64,000 bases of DNA from assembly GCF_900106535.1 (NCBI RefSeq), contig NZ_FNOH01000003.1:434001-498000 (forward strand), given 5' to 3'. Origin of the DNA: Myxococcus xanthus. GTDB lineage: Bacteria > Myxococcota > Myxococcia > Myxococcales > Myxococcaceae. Position numbers and translations under genes: made by a program. Below the pieces are notes generated by a model. It ran no database searches and was not told the origin of the DNA. It saw nothing but the letters and a program-made list of their open reading frames with translations. This document shows positions 25,899 to 34,529 of the stretch, in pieces. The first letter of the stretch is position 1, and the number at the start of each line of letters is the position of its first letter.

Positions 25899-27089
25899 TC
25901 AGGTGCTGAGCGCCCGCACGCGCGCCGCGAGGTTGTGCGTGAAGAGGCGGAAGATGCGCAGCGCCGCCGCGTCATGCGTGTCCAGGTAGTGCTGGAAACC
26001 CGCGCGGGTGACGCGCAGGGCGCGGACCGCCGTGCGCGCGCGGACGTGTGCGGACACCGGGGCATCCTGCACCAGGGAGATTTCTCCCAGGTAGGCGCCA
26101 GGCCCCAGCGTGTTGAGCCGGCGCGCATCCGTCTCCGGCCCGCTGAACACGTCCACCTCGCCCTCCAGGAGCACGAAGAGGCCGCTGCCCGGCGAGCCCT
26201 TCTCCAGCAGCACCCCGCCCGCCGGGATGAGCACCTGCCGCGCCACGCGGTACAGGTCCTTCATGTCATCGAGCGACAGCTCTCCGAAGATGGGGATGGC
26301 CTTCAAGTAGTGGTAGCCATTGGCCTCCGGCGCCGCCGCGTTCGAGGGCAGGCGCGCAATGACGGCCTCGGCCTCCGCGTCCATGCCCAGGCGGCGCAGC
26401 AGCCGGGCCTTCTCCGCCGCCAGCGCCGGGTCTCCCCGTGCCGACTCCGTGCCGCGCACCGTGTCGGCCAGGAGCGCCAGCGCACGCCGCGTGAAGCCCT
26501 CGCCATCCAGCAGCTTGCACATGCGCAGCACGGACTCCAGGTGACGCGGGTCACCGGAGGGAACGCTCGCGAGCGCTTCCACCTCCGCGTGCGGCTGGCC
26601 CAGCTCGCGGTAGAGCTGCGCCGCCTCGTACGGACGCCCCAGGCGCACCAGGCAGTGCGCCATGGCCTCACGCGCGCCCAGGCCGCGGTAGGCCTCCAGC
26701 GCGCGCTCCATGGCGCCGCCCCGCTCGAAGGCGGCTGCGGCGCGCTCCACCTCACCCGCGCGCAGGTACGCCTCCGCCGCGTCCACGTAACGCCCGCCCT
26801 GGACGTACAGCTCCGCCACCAGGCCCGCGGCGCCGCAGCCATCCAGCAGGCGCGCGGCGCCCGAGAAGTCACGGGCCTGGCGCAGGACTTCCGCCAGACG
26901 CTGGCGCTCCGCCACCGCGGCCTGCGCGGCCTCCTTCTGGAGCCGCTCGCGTTGGGAGCTCCCCAGCTCCTCGTAGAGCTGCGCCGCCACCTCGGACGAC
27001 GGCTGCGTGAGCAGCCCGTGGAACGCGCCCTCCCCCGGGACTGCTGCTCGGGGGCCTTCCAAACTCATCTCCGCCTCGGACCGCGACAT
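25899..27089 (-). CDS. Cyclic-nucleotide-binding domain protein with TPR-like N-terminal half
   Basis: Start set at the ATG giving MSRSEAEMSLEGPR, preceded by GGGGGAGG at good spacing; the longer frame runs antisense through the FKBP gene and is rejected. The protein has 396 residues. Residues 35-240 are helical Ala/Leu/Glu repeats of TPR type (AAQLYEELG, AEAYLRAGEVERAAAAFERGG). Residues 265-396 form a CRP-type cNMP-binding fold: FGELSLDDMKDLYRVARQ, GGVLLEKGSPGSGLFVLLEG, LGPGAYLGEISLV. No helix-turn-helix follows, so it is not a DNA-binding regulator. It probably senses a nucleotide or ligand and uses the repeats to contact a partner. Upstream are the FKBP and phosphoesterase genes. Confidence 0.8.
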   Translation of the reverse strand: MSRSEAEMSLEGPRAAVPGEGAFHGLLTQPSSEVAAQLYEELGSSQRERLQKEAAQAAVAERQRLAEVLRQARDFSGAARLLDGCGAAGLVAELYVQGGRYVDAAEAYLRAGEVERAAAAFERGGAMERALEAYRGLGAREAMAHCLVRLGRPYEAAQLYRELGQPHAEVEALASVPSGDPRHLESVLRMCKLLDGEGFTRRALALLADTVRGTESARGDPALAAEKARLLRRLGMDAEAEAVIARLPSNAAAPEANGYHYLKAIPIFGELSLDDMKDLYRVARQVLIPAGGVLLEKGSPGSGLFVLLEGEVDVFSGPETDARRLNTLGPGAYLGEISLVQDAPVSAHVRARTAVRALRVTRAGFQHYLDTHDAAALRIFRLFTHNLAARVRALST

Positions 27090-27207
27090 CGCTCGCCTCC
27101 CCCATTCCGGGTCACCACGAACATCCAGGCCGGTCCACGCCGACCCGAACTTCCCGGAAGACAAGGAAATCCTATAGCACGTCGGCGAGCGGAGTTCCTC
27201 GCCTCCG

Positions 27208-27684
27208 TCAGCGGACGGACACGAGCTCGGTGTCGAAGATGAGGACCGTGTACGGCGGAATCCGTCTGCCCGAGCCGGTGGCGCCATAACCCAGGGACGA
27301 CGGGATGATGAGGCGACGACGGCTCCCCACGCGCATGCCGGCGATGCCTTCATCCCAGCCCGCGATGACCTGCCCCACGCCCAGGGTGAAGCCGATGGCG
27401 GGCCCGTTGCCGGTGGCGTCGAAGCTGCGGCCGTCCGGCAGGTAGCCCGTGTAGCGCACCTGCACGCGCTTGCCCGCCTCGGCCTGCGCGCCATCCTCCA
27501 CGACGAAGGTGTCCTGGATGTAGAGCCCGCTCTCCAGCCGGGTCATCTCGGCCAGGTCCACATTGAGTGACTCCGCGTACGTCACCTTGGTCGGGTCTCC
27601 CGAATCGGGGTTGACGCTTTCGTCGTCGCCACAGCCGAGCAGCGAGACAGCCAGGAGCATGGGAACCAGCAGGGAGCGGAGCAT
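27208..27684 (-). CDS. FKBP-type peptidyl-prolyl cis-trans isomerase lipoprotein
   Basis: A 158-residue protein whose start (MLRSLLVPMLLAVSLLGCGDD) gives a lipoprotein signal with lipobox SLLGC, so it should be anchored at the outer or inner membrane facing the periplasm. The FKBP core follows: KRVQVRYTGYLPDGRSFD, GFTLGVGQVIAGWDEGIAGM, GSRRRLIIPSSLGYG and a final LIFDTELVSV. This family speeds proline isomerisation during folding of exported proteins. It is transcribed away from the phosphoesterase at 27855, the two sharing a 170-nt divergent promoter region. Confidence 0.92.
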   Translation of the reverse strand: MLRSLLVPMLLAVSLLGCGDDESVNPDSGDPTKVTYAESLNVDLAEMTRLESGLYIQDTFVVEDGAQAEAGKRVQVRYTGYLPDGRSFDATGNGPAIGFTLGVGQVIAGWDEGIAGMRVGSRRRLIIPSSLGYGATGSGRRIPPYTVLIFDTELVSVR

Positions 27685-27854
27685 GACGACCTCGAAGGGG
27701 TGCGTGAACCGGGAATCGGCCTCGCGGGATGGCGAAGCCTGCCCCGGCGCGGCGGCGTGGGAAAGGGGCCAGGGGTGTGCCCATGCCGCCTTCCCGCCTG
27801 CCCCCCTGGAATCCTGGAGCGCGGCGGGAACGCATTCGTTATGCAGGATTCCCG

Positions 27855-29051
27855 ATGCCACGCTGGGTCAGCCTGCTCCTCTTCTTCATTCCCGTGCTCG
27901 CCGTACTGTCGGTGGGCCATGTCTATCTCTACCGTCGGCTCGTCCGTGACGTGACGAAGCGCAAGTGGCTGCGGCGCACCGCCCAGGGTCTGTTCGCCGT
28001 GGGCTTCGTCGGAGCCCTGAGCGCGCGGGCCATTGGCTCCGTGCTGCCCTCGGAGGGCGCCCGGCGCCTGGGCATCGTCTTCCTCCTGTGGATTGGCCTG
28101 GTCCTCTACCTGCTCATGTTCACCCTGGCGGTGGACATGGTGCGGGCCCTGGCCGCGTGGCGTGAGCGCCGCAAGGCACGCGCGGAGACGACGGCCCCCA
28201 CCGCGCCCGCGTCGCCGGAGCGCCGGGCGCTGCTGGGTCAGGGGCTCGCGGTGGGCGCGGGGCTCGCGGGCGTGGCGACGAGCTCCTACGGCGGCTGGCG
28301 CGCATACCACCCACCCGATGTGCGAGACATCCCCGTGCGGCTGCCCCACCTGCCGCGCGAGCTGGAAGGCCTCACGCTGGTGCAACTCACCGACATCCAC
28401 ATCGGAGGGGTGATTCAGCGCCGCTTCATGGATGAGCTGGTGTCCCGCACCAACGCACTCAAGCCGGACGTCATCGCCATCACCGGGGACCTGGTGGACG
28501 GCTCCGTGAATGCGCTGGGGGGCTTCGCCGCCAGCCTGGGGAAGCTGCGCGCGCGGTACGGCACCTGGTTCGTCACCGGCAACCACGACTACTACTCGGG
28601 CGCCGATTCGTGGGTCGCCTTCCTGGAGGGGCTGGGCATCCACGCGCTGCGCAACCGCTCCGTGTCCATTGGCGACGGCGCGGCCTCCTTCCAGTTGGCG
28701 GGCGTGGACGACTGGAGCGCGCACCGCATGGGCGAGCGCGGCTATGACCTGGACGCGGCGCTGCGCGACGTGCGGCCCGACCGTGCCTCCGTGCTGCTGG
28801 CACACCAGCCGTCCAACTTCGACGAGGTGGCCCGGCGCGGCGTGGGGCTCCAAGTCTCAGGGCACACGCACGGCGGACAGATGTTCCCGGGCAACCTGAT
28901 GGGCGACCTCATCTGGGGAGACCGCAACGCGGGCCTGAGCCGCACGGGCGACTCGCTCATCTACGTCAGCCGGGGTTGTGGCTTCGTCGGCCCACCCATG
29001 CGCGTGGGCGCGCCCCCGGAGATTGCCCGACTGGTGCTGCTGCCCGCGTAG
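27855..29051 (+). CDS. Membrane-anchored metallophosphoesterase (YkuE-like)
   Basis: A 398-residue protein starting MPRWVSLLLFFIPVLA, with three hydrophobic segments in the first 100 residues and a short fourth one near 145. The catalytic domain begins about residue 175 and shows the full dimetal set: QLTDIHIGG (D-x-H), ITGDLVDG (GDxxD), TGNHDYYSG (GNHD) and SGHTHGGQMFPGN (GHTH). Family members hydrolyse phosphoesters, some acting on UDP-sugar lipids or cell-wall precursors; the substrate here is unknown. It is convergent with the ZIP transporter gene, only 13 nt away. Confidence 0.88.
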   Translation: MPRWVSLLLFFIPVLAVLSVGHVYLYRRLVRDVTKRKWLRRTAQGLFAVGFVGALSARAIGSVLPSEGARRLGIVFLLWIGLVLYLLMFTLAVDMVRALAAWRERRKARAETTAPTAPASPERRALLGQGLAVGAGLAGVATSSYGGWRAYHPPDVRDIPVRLPHLPRELEGLTLVQLTDIHIGGVIQRRFMDELVSRTNALKPDVIAITGDLVDGSVNALGGFAASLGKLRARYGTWFVTGNHDYYSGADSWVAFLEGLGIHALRNRSVSIGDGAASFQLAGVDDWSAHRMGERGYDLDAALRDVRPDRASVLLAHQPSNFDEVARRGVGLQVSGHTHGGQMFPGNLMGDLIWGDRNAGLSRTGDSLIYVSRGCGFVGPPMRVGAPPEIARLVLLPA

Positions 29052-29064
29052 CCCTCGGGCCGCG

Positions 29065-29853
29065 TCAGCCCAGCGACATGTCCAGCACCAACGCGAGCAC
29101 GAAGCCCCACATGAGGCCGGTGGTGGCCTCGCGCTCGAAGCCGCCGCGGTGGCTCTCCGGAATCATCTCGTGGCTGATGACATAGAGCATCGCCCCGCCC
29201 GCGAAGGCCAGTCCCCACGGCAGCAGCGCGGAGCTGAGTGACAGGGCCAGGACGCCGAACAGCGCGCCGACCGGTTCCACCATGCCGGTGAGCAGCGCCA
29301 GGAACGCGGCGCGCGACGCGGACGCCCCCGAGGCCCGCAGCGCCAGCGCCACCACCAGGCCTTCGGGAATGTTCTGCGCGCCGATTCCCAGCGCCACCGA
29401 CAGGCCCAGCTCCGGCTGCGGCGCGGCGAAGGACACGCCCACCGCCAGGCCTTCCGGGAAGTTGTGCAGCGTCATGGCCAGCACGAACAGCAGCGCGCTG
29501 TTCCACTTCGTGCCGCCATGGCCCTCGTGGCCCTTGAGCGCGTGTTCGTGCGGCATCAAGTCGTGCCACACGCGCAGGAACAGCCCACCCAGCAACACAC
29601 CCGCCGCCACGCGCAGTGCCGCCGAAGGCCCGTCATGGCCCTGCCCTCTCACCAATTCCATCGCGGGGATGACCAGCGAGAAGGACGTGGCCGCCAGCAT
29701 CACGCCCGCGCTGAAGCCCAACATCCGGTCCTGGGCCTTCCGGCTGAGCTCCGAGGTGACGAGCACGGGCAGCGCGCCCAGTCCCGTCGCCGTGCCCGCC
29801 AGCAGGCTTGCCACCAACCCCGCCCCCATGCCTTCGATGCTCCAATGGTCCAC
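29065..29853 (-). CDS. ZIP family divalent metal transporter
   Basis: A 262-residue inner-membrane protein starting at GTG. About eight hydrophobic helices are visible, with the ZIP signatures HNFPEG in helix IV and QNIPEG in helix V that form the metal path, and a His-rich stretch (HEHALKGHEGHGG) in the central loop. ZIP proteins import zinc, iron or other divalent ions. The nearest subtype looks like the GufA/ZupT group, GufA itself having been described in Myxococcus; substrate specificity cannot be read from sequence. Confidence 0.88.
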   Translation of the reverse strand: MDHWSIEGMGAGLVASLLAGTATGLGALPVLVTSELSRKAQDRMLGFSAGVMLAATSFSLVIPAMELVRGQGHDGPSAALRVAAGVLLGGLFLRVWHDLMPHEHALKGHEGHGGTKWNSALLFVLAMTLHNFPEGLAVGVSFAAPQPELGLSVALGIGAQNIPEGLVVALALRASGASASRAAFLALLTGMVEPVGALFGVLALSLSSALLPWGLAFAGGAMLYVISHEMIPESHRGGFEREATTGLMWGFVLALVLDMSLG

Positions 29854-30021
29854 GCGTCCGAGGTGCCTCCGCGCCCAACACTAACGGCCTCGCCCTCCAG
29901 GGCAGGACGGGATGCTGCTGGCGTTCGCAACCCCGTGACTTTCCAGAGCTTTCCTCACCGAACCTTGAGAAGCGCGAGCGCCGGAAACACTTTCGCAGGT
30001 GGCCCGTAGAGGAGTCGGGTG

Positions 30022-30573
30022 ATGCGGAGCCAAACGGACGAAGCACTCATGGAACGGTTTCGCGACGGAGCACAGGACGCCTTCGAGGACCTCTTCGCGC
30101 GGCACGCGCCGCGGGTCCAAGGCTTCCTGGCCCGGATGGTGCGCAATGGCGCGCTCGCGGAAGATCTGCTCCAGGCCACCTTCTTGTCCGTCATCCGCTC
30201 GCGGGGCCGCTACGAGCCCGGCACCCGCTTCATCCCCTGGCTGATGACCATTGCCGCGAACGCCGCGCGCGACGCGTTGAGGCATCAGCGGCACGTAGAC
30301 GCCTATGCCTCCCGGGAGGACACCGCGACGCCCGCATCCGCGGCGCCGGATGACAGCGACCCGTCGCTGCGCAGGCACCTGCTGGACGCCTTGCAACAAC
30401 TCCACCCGGACCACCGTGAAGCCGTGGTGCTCAGCAAGGTGGAGGGCTGGTCCTTCGAGGAGATTGGCGCGCTGCGGGGCATCAGCCCTGGCGCCGCGCG
30501 GCTGCGAGCGCACCGGGGCTACGAGAAGCTGCGCGAGCTGCTGGGCGAGCTGGAGCTGGAGGTGGCGCGATGA
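30022..30573 (+). CDS. ECF-family RNA polymerase sigma factor
   Basis: A 183-residue sigma factor. The frame can start at GTG 30019 or ATG 30022; the ATG is preferred because GGAG (30011-30014) is then 7 nt away. Region 2 is AFEDLFARHAPRVQGFLARM to the DLLQATFLSVI segment, and region 4 is LDALQQLHPDHREAVVLSKVEGWSFEEIGALRGIS with a helix-turn-helix. The stop overlaps the next start (ATGA), and the next product is an NrsF-like membrane anti-sigma. This pairing resembles Caulobacter SigF-NrsF, which responds to heavy metals and oxidants. Confidence 0.9.
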   Translation: MRSQTDEALMERFRDGAQDAFEDLFARHAPRVQGFLARMVRNGALAEDLLQATFLSVIRSRGRYEPGTRFIPWLMTIAANAARDALRHQRHVDAYASREDTATPASAAPDDSDPSLRRHLLDALQQLHPDHREAVVLSKVEGWSFEEIGALRGISPGAARLRAHRGYEKLRELLGELELEVAR

Positions 30574-31235
30574 AGCCACCGATGGACCTGGACTCGTTGC
30601 TCACCCAGACGCCCGCGAAGGACAACGCCGCGCTGGAGCGCGTGCTCGCCGCGGCCCGGGGTGAACTGGCGCTTCGTCGTCCGGTGCGGCGCTGGCGCAC
30701 GCAGGCCGTCGGGTTGATGGCGGCGTCGGCGGGACTGGGCCTGCTGGCGGCCGTGGTGCTGCTCGCGGTGGGCGCGGTCACCGGCCCCCTGCTCCTGGCG
30801 CGCGCGCCCCTGCTGGCGATGCTGGTGGGAACCAGCGCGGTGTGCGCCTGGGGCGCGCTGTCTCCCAAGGGCCGCTGGATGCGCCGGCTGGGCGTGGGGC
30901 TGGCGGTGGTCAGCGCGGCGGCCCTGGTGCTCGCCCGGGGCGCGCCGCACAGTCCCCCATCGTTCCCGGGCTGGGTCTGCACCGTCAGTCACCTGGCCAT
31001 CGGCGTGGTGCCGCTGGTGGTGGCGCTGTTCGCGCTGCGCGGGGCCTTCTTCCAGCCGCTGCGCGCCGTGGTGGCGGGCCTGTCGGTGGGCTCGACGGGC
31101 GCGCTGCTCGGAGAGCTCGCCTGTGAGCAGGACTGGCGGCACGTCCTCTCCCACCACCTGCTCGCATGGGTCGTCATCACCGTCGTACTGGTGGTCATCT
31201 CGAAGTCGCTCAAACCCCGTTCCTACGCGCCATGA
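30570..31235 (+). CDS. NrsF/DUF1109-type membrane anti-sigma factor
   Basis: A 221-residue protein with about six hydrophobic helices after a short soluble N-terminus, the layout of DUF1109/NrsF anti-sigma factors. Cysteines sit in AVCAWG, GWVCTVSH and ELACEQDW; in characterised NrsF proteins conserved cysteines sense chromate and cadmium stress, so the same may hold here. ATGA overlaps couple it to the sigma gene upstream and to a small ORF downstream. It probably holds the sigma at the membrane until the signal arrives. Confidence 0.78.
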   Translation: MKPPMDLDSLLTQTPAKDNAALERVLAAARGELALRRPVRRWRTQAVGLMAASAGLGLLAAVVLLAVGAVTGPLLLARAPLLAMLVGTSAVCAWGALSPKGRWMRRLGVGLAVVSAAALVLARGAPHSPPSFPGWVCTVSHLAIGVVPLVVALFALRGAFFQPLRAVVAGLSVGSTGALLGELACEQDWRHVLSHHLLAWVVITVVLVVISKSLKPRSYAP

Positions 31236-31567
31236 TCCAGGACCCCTCACTCATCATCTGCCATGACGTGGACGGCGCACCGGTGCGCATTGGCGCGAAG
31301 GTGAAGGTCGTTCCGCACTCCGAGGACGGCACCATCAGCCAGCGCTTCCTGGGCCAGACGGGAATCGTCGTGGGGCTGGTGTTCGACGACCCGGCCACGC
31401 AGTACCCCGATGACCCGCTCATCCAGGTGCTCGTCGAAGGGCTGGGCGAAGACCTCTTCTTCCCGGAGGAGCTGGAGCTGGCCCCGGAGTGGGCCCGCAA
31501 CCGGATTGCCCAGCACCGTCAGGCCGTGCGGACCGGCGGCCGGAGTTCGCTGGAGCGCCTGCCCTGA
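31232..31567 (+). CDS. Small conserved hypothetical protein in the sigma operon
   Basis: A 111-residue soluble protein whose ATG overlaps the anti-sigma stop. It begins MIQDPSLIICHDVDGAPVRI and is rich in beta-prone segments (GAKVKVVPHS, QTGIVVGLVFDD, LIQVLVEGLGEDLFFPEEL), suggesting a small barrel of SH3/KOW kind. I do not recognise the family. As the third gene of a sigma/anti-sigma operon it could be an accessory regulator or simply a co-transcribed neighbour. It is convergent with the gene at 31584. Confidence 0.65.
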   Translation: MIQDPSLIICHDVDGAPVRIGAKVKVVPHSEDGTISQRFLGQTGIVVGLVFDDPATQYPDDPLIQVLVEGLGEDLFFPEELELAPEWARNRIAQHRQAVRTGGRSSLERLP

Positions 31568-31583
31568 CGTGGCGGGCCCCGCG

Positions 31584-32096
31584 TCAGCGCGTACCCGACT
31601 GCGCTCGCGCGAACGCCACCGCCTGAGAAATCGCCTTGGAGCTGGGAAAGAGGCTCCGCGCCCGTTCCTCCACCTCCAGCGCCGCCTCCAGTTGTCCCTG
31701 CGCGCCCAGCGCGTGAATCCAGCCCGCCCACGCTTCCTCCAGCAAGGCCATCGCGGCGCTGGCCGCGGAGGAGAAGGCGCGCTCCGCCTCATCGGGCGCC
31801 TGTCGCACTGAGACGAGGAAATGTCCCAGCGCCAGCAGGGGCTCCGGGGCCCCCGCGGAGACGTCCGACGCGGAGCGGAGCACCTGCTCGGCCTCAGACA
31901 CCGCGGCCTCCGGGTCCGCCGCTTCGTTCCGGCCGGCCAGCAACGTGCGGCTCAACGACAGGAGATTGGGAACGAACGCGGGACAGCTCTGCGCCAGCGC
32001 GCGGTACGCCTCGAGCCGGTGACCGCCCTCCAGCGGCTCCGCGTTCGCCAGCTTCCACTTCCTACGCAGCTCCTGGGGGGACACGTGCTCAGACAT
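31584..32096 (-). CDS. Hypothetical helical (TPR-like) protein
   Basis: A 170-residue soluble protein rich in Ala, Glu and Leu with no signal peptide. Repeating helix pairs (EAYRALAQSCPAF, EAVSEAEQVLRSA, EPLLALGHFLVSV, LEAALEVEERARSLFP) look like degenerate TPR or SEL1 repeats used for protein contacts. It begins MSEHVSPQELRRKWK. No catalytic motif is visible. It lies just upstream of, and on the same strand as, the outer-membrane-like protein at 32147. Confidence 0.6.
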   Translation of the reverse strand: MSEHVSPQELRRKWKLANAEPLEGGHRLEAYRALAQSCPAFVPNLLSLSRTLLAGRNEAADPEAAVSEAEQVLRSASDVSAGAPEPLLALGHFLVSVRQAPDEAERAFSSAASAAMALLEEAWAGWIHALGAQGQLEAALEVEERARSLFPSSKAISQAVAFARAQSGTR

Positions 32097-32146
32097 GTCC
32101 GCACCCTACGCCTCCGCCGCGCCAGAGTGGGAGCCGACAACGCGCC

Positions 32147-33202
32147 TCAGTAGGACGCGGTGATGCCCCAGTGCAGACTGGAGTACGTCTCCGCCGCCAC
32201 GCCGCCCTCATCCCAGCCCAGCTTCGTGCCGGCGCCGGAGAACGTGTCCTGGAAGCGGGACAGGCGAAAGCGGACCGAGTAACCGAAGGGCCCCCAGATG
32301 TCGCCCCCGACGCCCAGCTCCGCCTCCCAGCCGAAGCTGGACACCGACGTGCCGTAGTCGCTGACCTCGGCGTCCAACGCCGCGCTGCCGGCGCCCAGGC
32401 CCTTGCCCGGCTTCGGGCTCAGGAAGAACTGACCCGCGCCCTCCAGCCGGACCCAGCGCACCAGCGGCACCGACACCTCCAACCCCACGGCGGGGAACAA
32501 GCGGTGCGTCCCGGTGAGCGGGCTGTTGGAGGACGCGTCCACGTCGAAGGCGCGGGTGAGAAGCCCCGCGCGCAGCCCCGCATGGCCCAGCGACGCGTTC
32601 GCCTCCCCCATGCCGAAGAAGTAGCGGTACAGCGCCTGCGCGGTGAGCACCGAGTCGGTGGCCACCGCCTCGCGCGTGGTCGACCGGCCGGCGTCACTCA
32701 CCAGCGTCACGTTGGTGGAGGAATACCCACGCCGATACCCCAGCGACAGGCCCAGGCCGCGCAGCAGGGATTCGCTGTTCGCCAGCGGCAGCAGCTCCAG
32801 TTCGGCGGCGATGCCCAGGTACGGCACCGACGACGCATAGCTCACCGTGTCCCCCAGGCGCTCGTTCGCCGGGAGCCGGTCATATTCGCCACAGGACTTC
32901 ACGCCGGGCCGCGCGCAGAAGTTGCGCCACGTCGTCGTGCCCCCCAACGTCAGCCGCGCCAGGGGCGGGCGCGCCGGCGCGTCTCCCACCGTGCCGCCAG
33001 AGCCCGTATCCAGCGCCACCTCCAGGAAAGGGGCCTGCCGCTGCCGCGCATCTCCCTCCACCTCCAGCACCACGACGCTCGGCTTCGCCGGTCCCGAGTC
33101 CTTCCGCTTCGCCGCGGCAGCCAGGGCCTGCGGCGAGGCCAGCGCCACCACCAGGGCACACCACAGCCCCCAGCGAACCATCGAGTGTCGGGCGGTCGTC
33201 AT
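32147..33202 (-). CDS. Secreted/outer-membrane beta-barrel-like hypothetical protein
   Basis: About 351 residues from the ATG giving MTTARHSMVRWGLWCALVVALASP; an upstream GTG (33223) and an internal ATG (33181) are alternatives. The N-terminus is a clear Sec signal ending near AAA. The mature part is rich in Gly, Ser, Tyr and alternating hydrophobic strands (LGLSLGYRRGYSSTN, LGVGGDIWGPFGYSVRFRL) and ends with an aromatic pattern (SLHWGITASY), which suggests an outer-membrane barrel. A lone Cys pair (FCARPGVKSCGEYDRL) lies near residue 100. Function unknown. Confidence 0.65.
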   Translation of the reverse strand: MTTARHSMVRWGLWCALVVALASPQALAAAAKRKDSGPAKPSVVVLEVEGDARQRQAPFLEVALDTGSGGTVGDAPARPPLARLTLGGTTTWRNFCARPGVKSCGEYDRLPANERLGDTVSYASSVPYLGIAAELELLPLANSESLLRGLGLSLGYRRGYSSTNVTLVSDAGRSTTREAVATDSVLTAQALYRYFFGMGEANASLGHAGLRAGLLTRAFDVDASSNSPLTGTHRLFPAVGLEVSVPLVRWVRLEGAGQFFLSPKPGKGLGAGSAALDAEVSDYGTSVSSFGWEAELGVGGDIWGPFGYSVRFRLSRFQDTFSGAGTKLGWDEGGVAAETYSSLHWGITASY

Positions 33203-33262
33203 TCCCCAGGGAGGTTCACCCACCCCGTCGGGGAAGTCCAGGCTCGGCGGTTCTCCCGCCGC

Positions 33263-34420
33263 TCAGGCGTTGAGCGTCGCGGCAGGTCCCATCGCCGGCG
33301 CCGCGGGAGACATGCGGGAGGAGGCGGGCTCGGACATGGGAGGCGCCGACGTGTTCTCATCATGGGCCGACAGGTGCTCGGCGCGGCCGATGCCCAGGAA
33401 GTCCCGGCGGTAGATGCGGACCATGGCCATGAAGATGGAGGCGATGAGCGGCCCCACCAGCAGGCCCATCATCCCGAACACGGCCAGCCCGCCGAACATG
33501 GACAGGAAGACGAGCAGCGGGTGCAGCGCCATGCGCGAACCACACAGCCGGGGCCGGATGACGTTGTCGATGCTGCCCACCAGGAAGGCGCCCCAGGCCA
33601 GGAGGAACACGCCCTCGCTCACCTGGTTGGCGGCGATGAGCACCACGCCAATGGGCCCCCACACCAGGGCCGTTCCGCCCACGGGCACCAGCGCCACCAG
33701 CACCATGGCCGCGCCCCACACGCCGGCATGCGGCACCCCCGCGATGAGCAGCCCGACGAAGCCCACGGCGCCCTGGATGAGCGCGGTGACGGTGTTGCCA
33801 TAGATGATGGCGTAGGCGACGTCGGTGAACTCGCGCGCGAAGGCCTCGAAATAGCGCCTGTCCAGCGGGATGAGCCGCATGACCTCGGCCACCAGCCGGC
33901 GCCCGTCGAGGAAGAAGTAGTACATGGCCACGGACATCAGGAACAGGTTGATGACCAGGTCCGTGCCCGCCGCCGCCACGTCGCGCAGCAACGACGCGCC
34001 GCCCGTCATCGCGGCCAGGAGCGCCCGCTCCGTCTCCGCGCTGTCCACGCCCAGCCGGAGATAGCGCTCCAAGCCCAGCGGCAGGCTGGCGAGGAACGGG
34101 TGACGCAGGTGCTGCTGCTCCAGCAAGACCTGCGCCTGGCCCACGAACTGGAACACCTCGCGCGCCACCATCCACCCGACCAGCGCCAGCGGCGCCAGGA
34201 TGAGGACGAACACGGTGACGGTGGACACCCCGGCGCTGAGAGACTTGCGGCCCCCCAGCTTCTGGCACAGGGAGTCCTGCACCGGCATGAACAGCACCAC
34301 CAGGAAGCCGCCCAGCAACACCGGCATCAGGAACGGCAGCAGAATCCTGGAGAAGAGAATCAGCGCCAGGGCAAAGAGCCCGGCGAATACAAAATTGGAC
34401 CACCGCCTCGAGTCAGCCAC
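33263..34420 (-). CDS. AI-2E family (UPF0118/PerM-like) membrane permease
   Basis: The likely start is the GTG giving VADSRRWSNFVFAGLF, preceded by GGGTGAGGCG; the frame is open further but would run into the divergent lipoprotein gene. About 385 residues with roughly eight helices arranged as in the TqsA/PerM family: two N-terminal helices (LILFSRILLPFLMPVLLGGF), a large soluble stretch (residues about 85-150), then the conserved core PVGGTALVWGPIGV and IDNVIRPRLCGSRMALHPLLVF. Family members include quorum-signal exporters and Na+/H+ exchangers, so the substrate is open. The C-terminal 40 residues are Ser/Pro/Ala-rich. Confidence 0.85.
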   Translation of the reverse strand: MADSRRWSNFVFAGLFALALILFSRILLPFLMPVLLGGFLVVLFMPVQDSLCQKLGGRKSLSAGVSTVTVFVLILAPLALVGWMVAREVFQFVGQAQVLLEQQHLRHPFLASLPLGLERYLRLGVDSAETERALLAAMTGGASLLRDVAAAGTDLVINLFLMSVAMYYFFLDGRRLVAEVMRLIPLDRRYFEAFAREFTDVAYAIIYGNTVTALIQGAVGFVGLLIAGVPHAGVWGAAMVLVALVPVGGTALVWGPIGVVLIAANQVSEGVFLLAWGAFLVGSIDNVIRPRLCGSRMALHPLLVFLSMFGGLAVFGMMGLLVGPLIASIFMAMVRIYRRDFLGIGRAEHLSAHDENTSAPPMSEPASSRMSPAAPAMGPAATLNA

Positions 34421-34529
34421 CGCCTCACCCCACCCCGCCCTGCGAGCCCACCGAACGCCGCCCTTGCCCAACGTAGGAACCGGCCGTCCCACCGGGAAGT
34501 CCGGCTTCCGCCTCAAGGAGAACCAAGTC

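Noticed and set aside
27090-27494. Long N-terminal extension of the cNMP/TPR protein
   Set aside because: It would overlap the FKBP gene on the same strand out of frame; a good ribosome binding site supports the start at 27089.
29983-30010. ECF-type promoter GGAAAC-N16-CGTAGA ahead of the sigma gene
   Set aside because: A start site from it would fall at about 30017, after the ribosome binding site, giving a leaderless message; the -35 is also imperfect.
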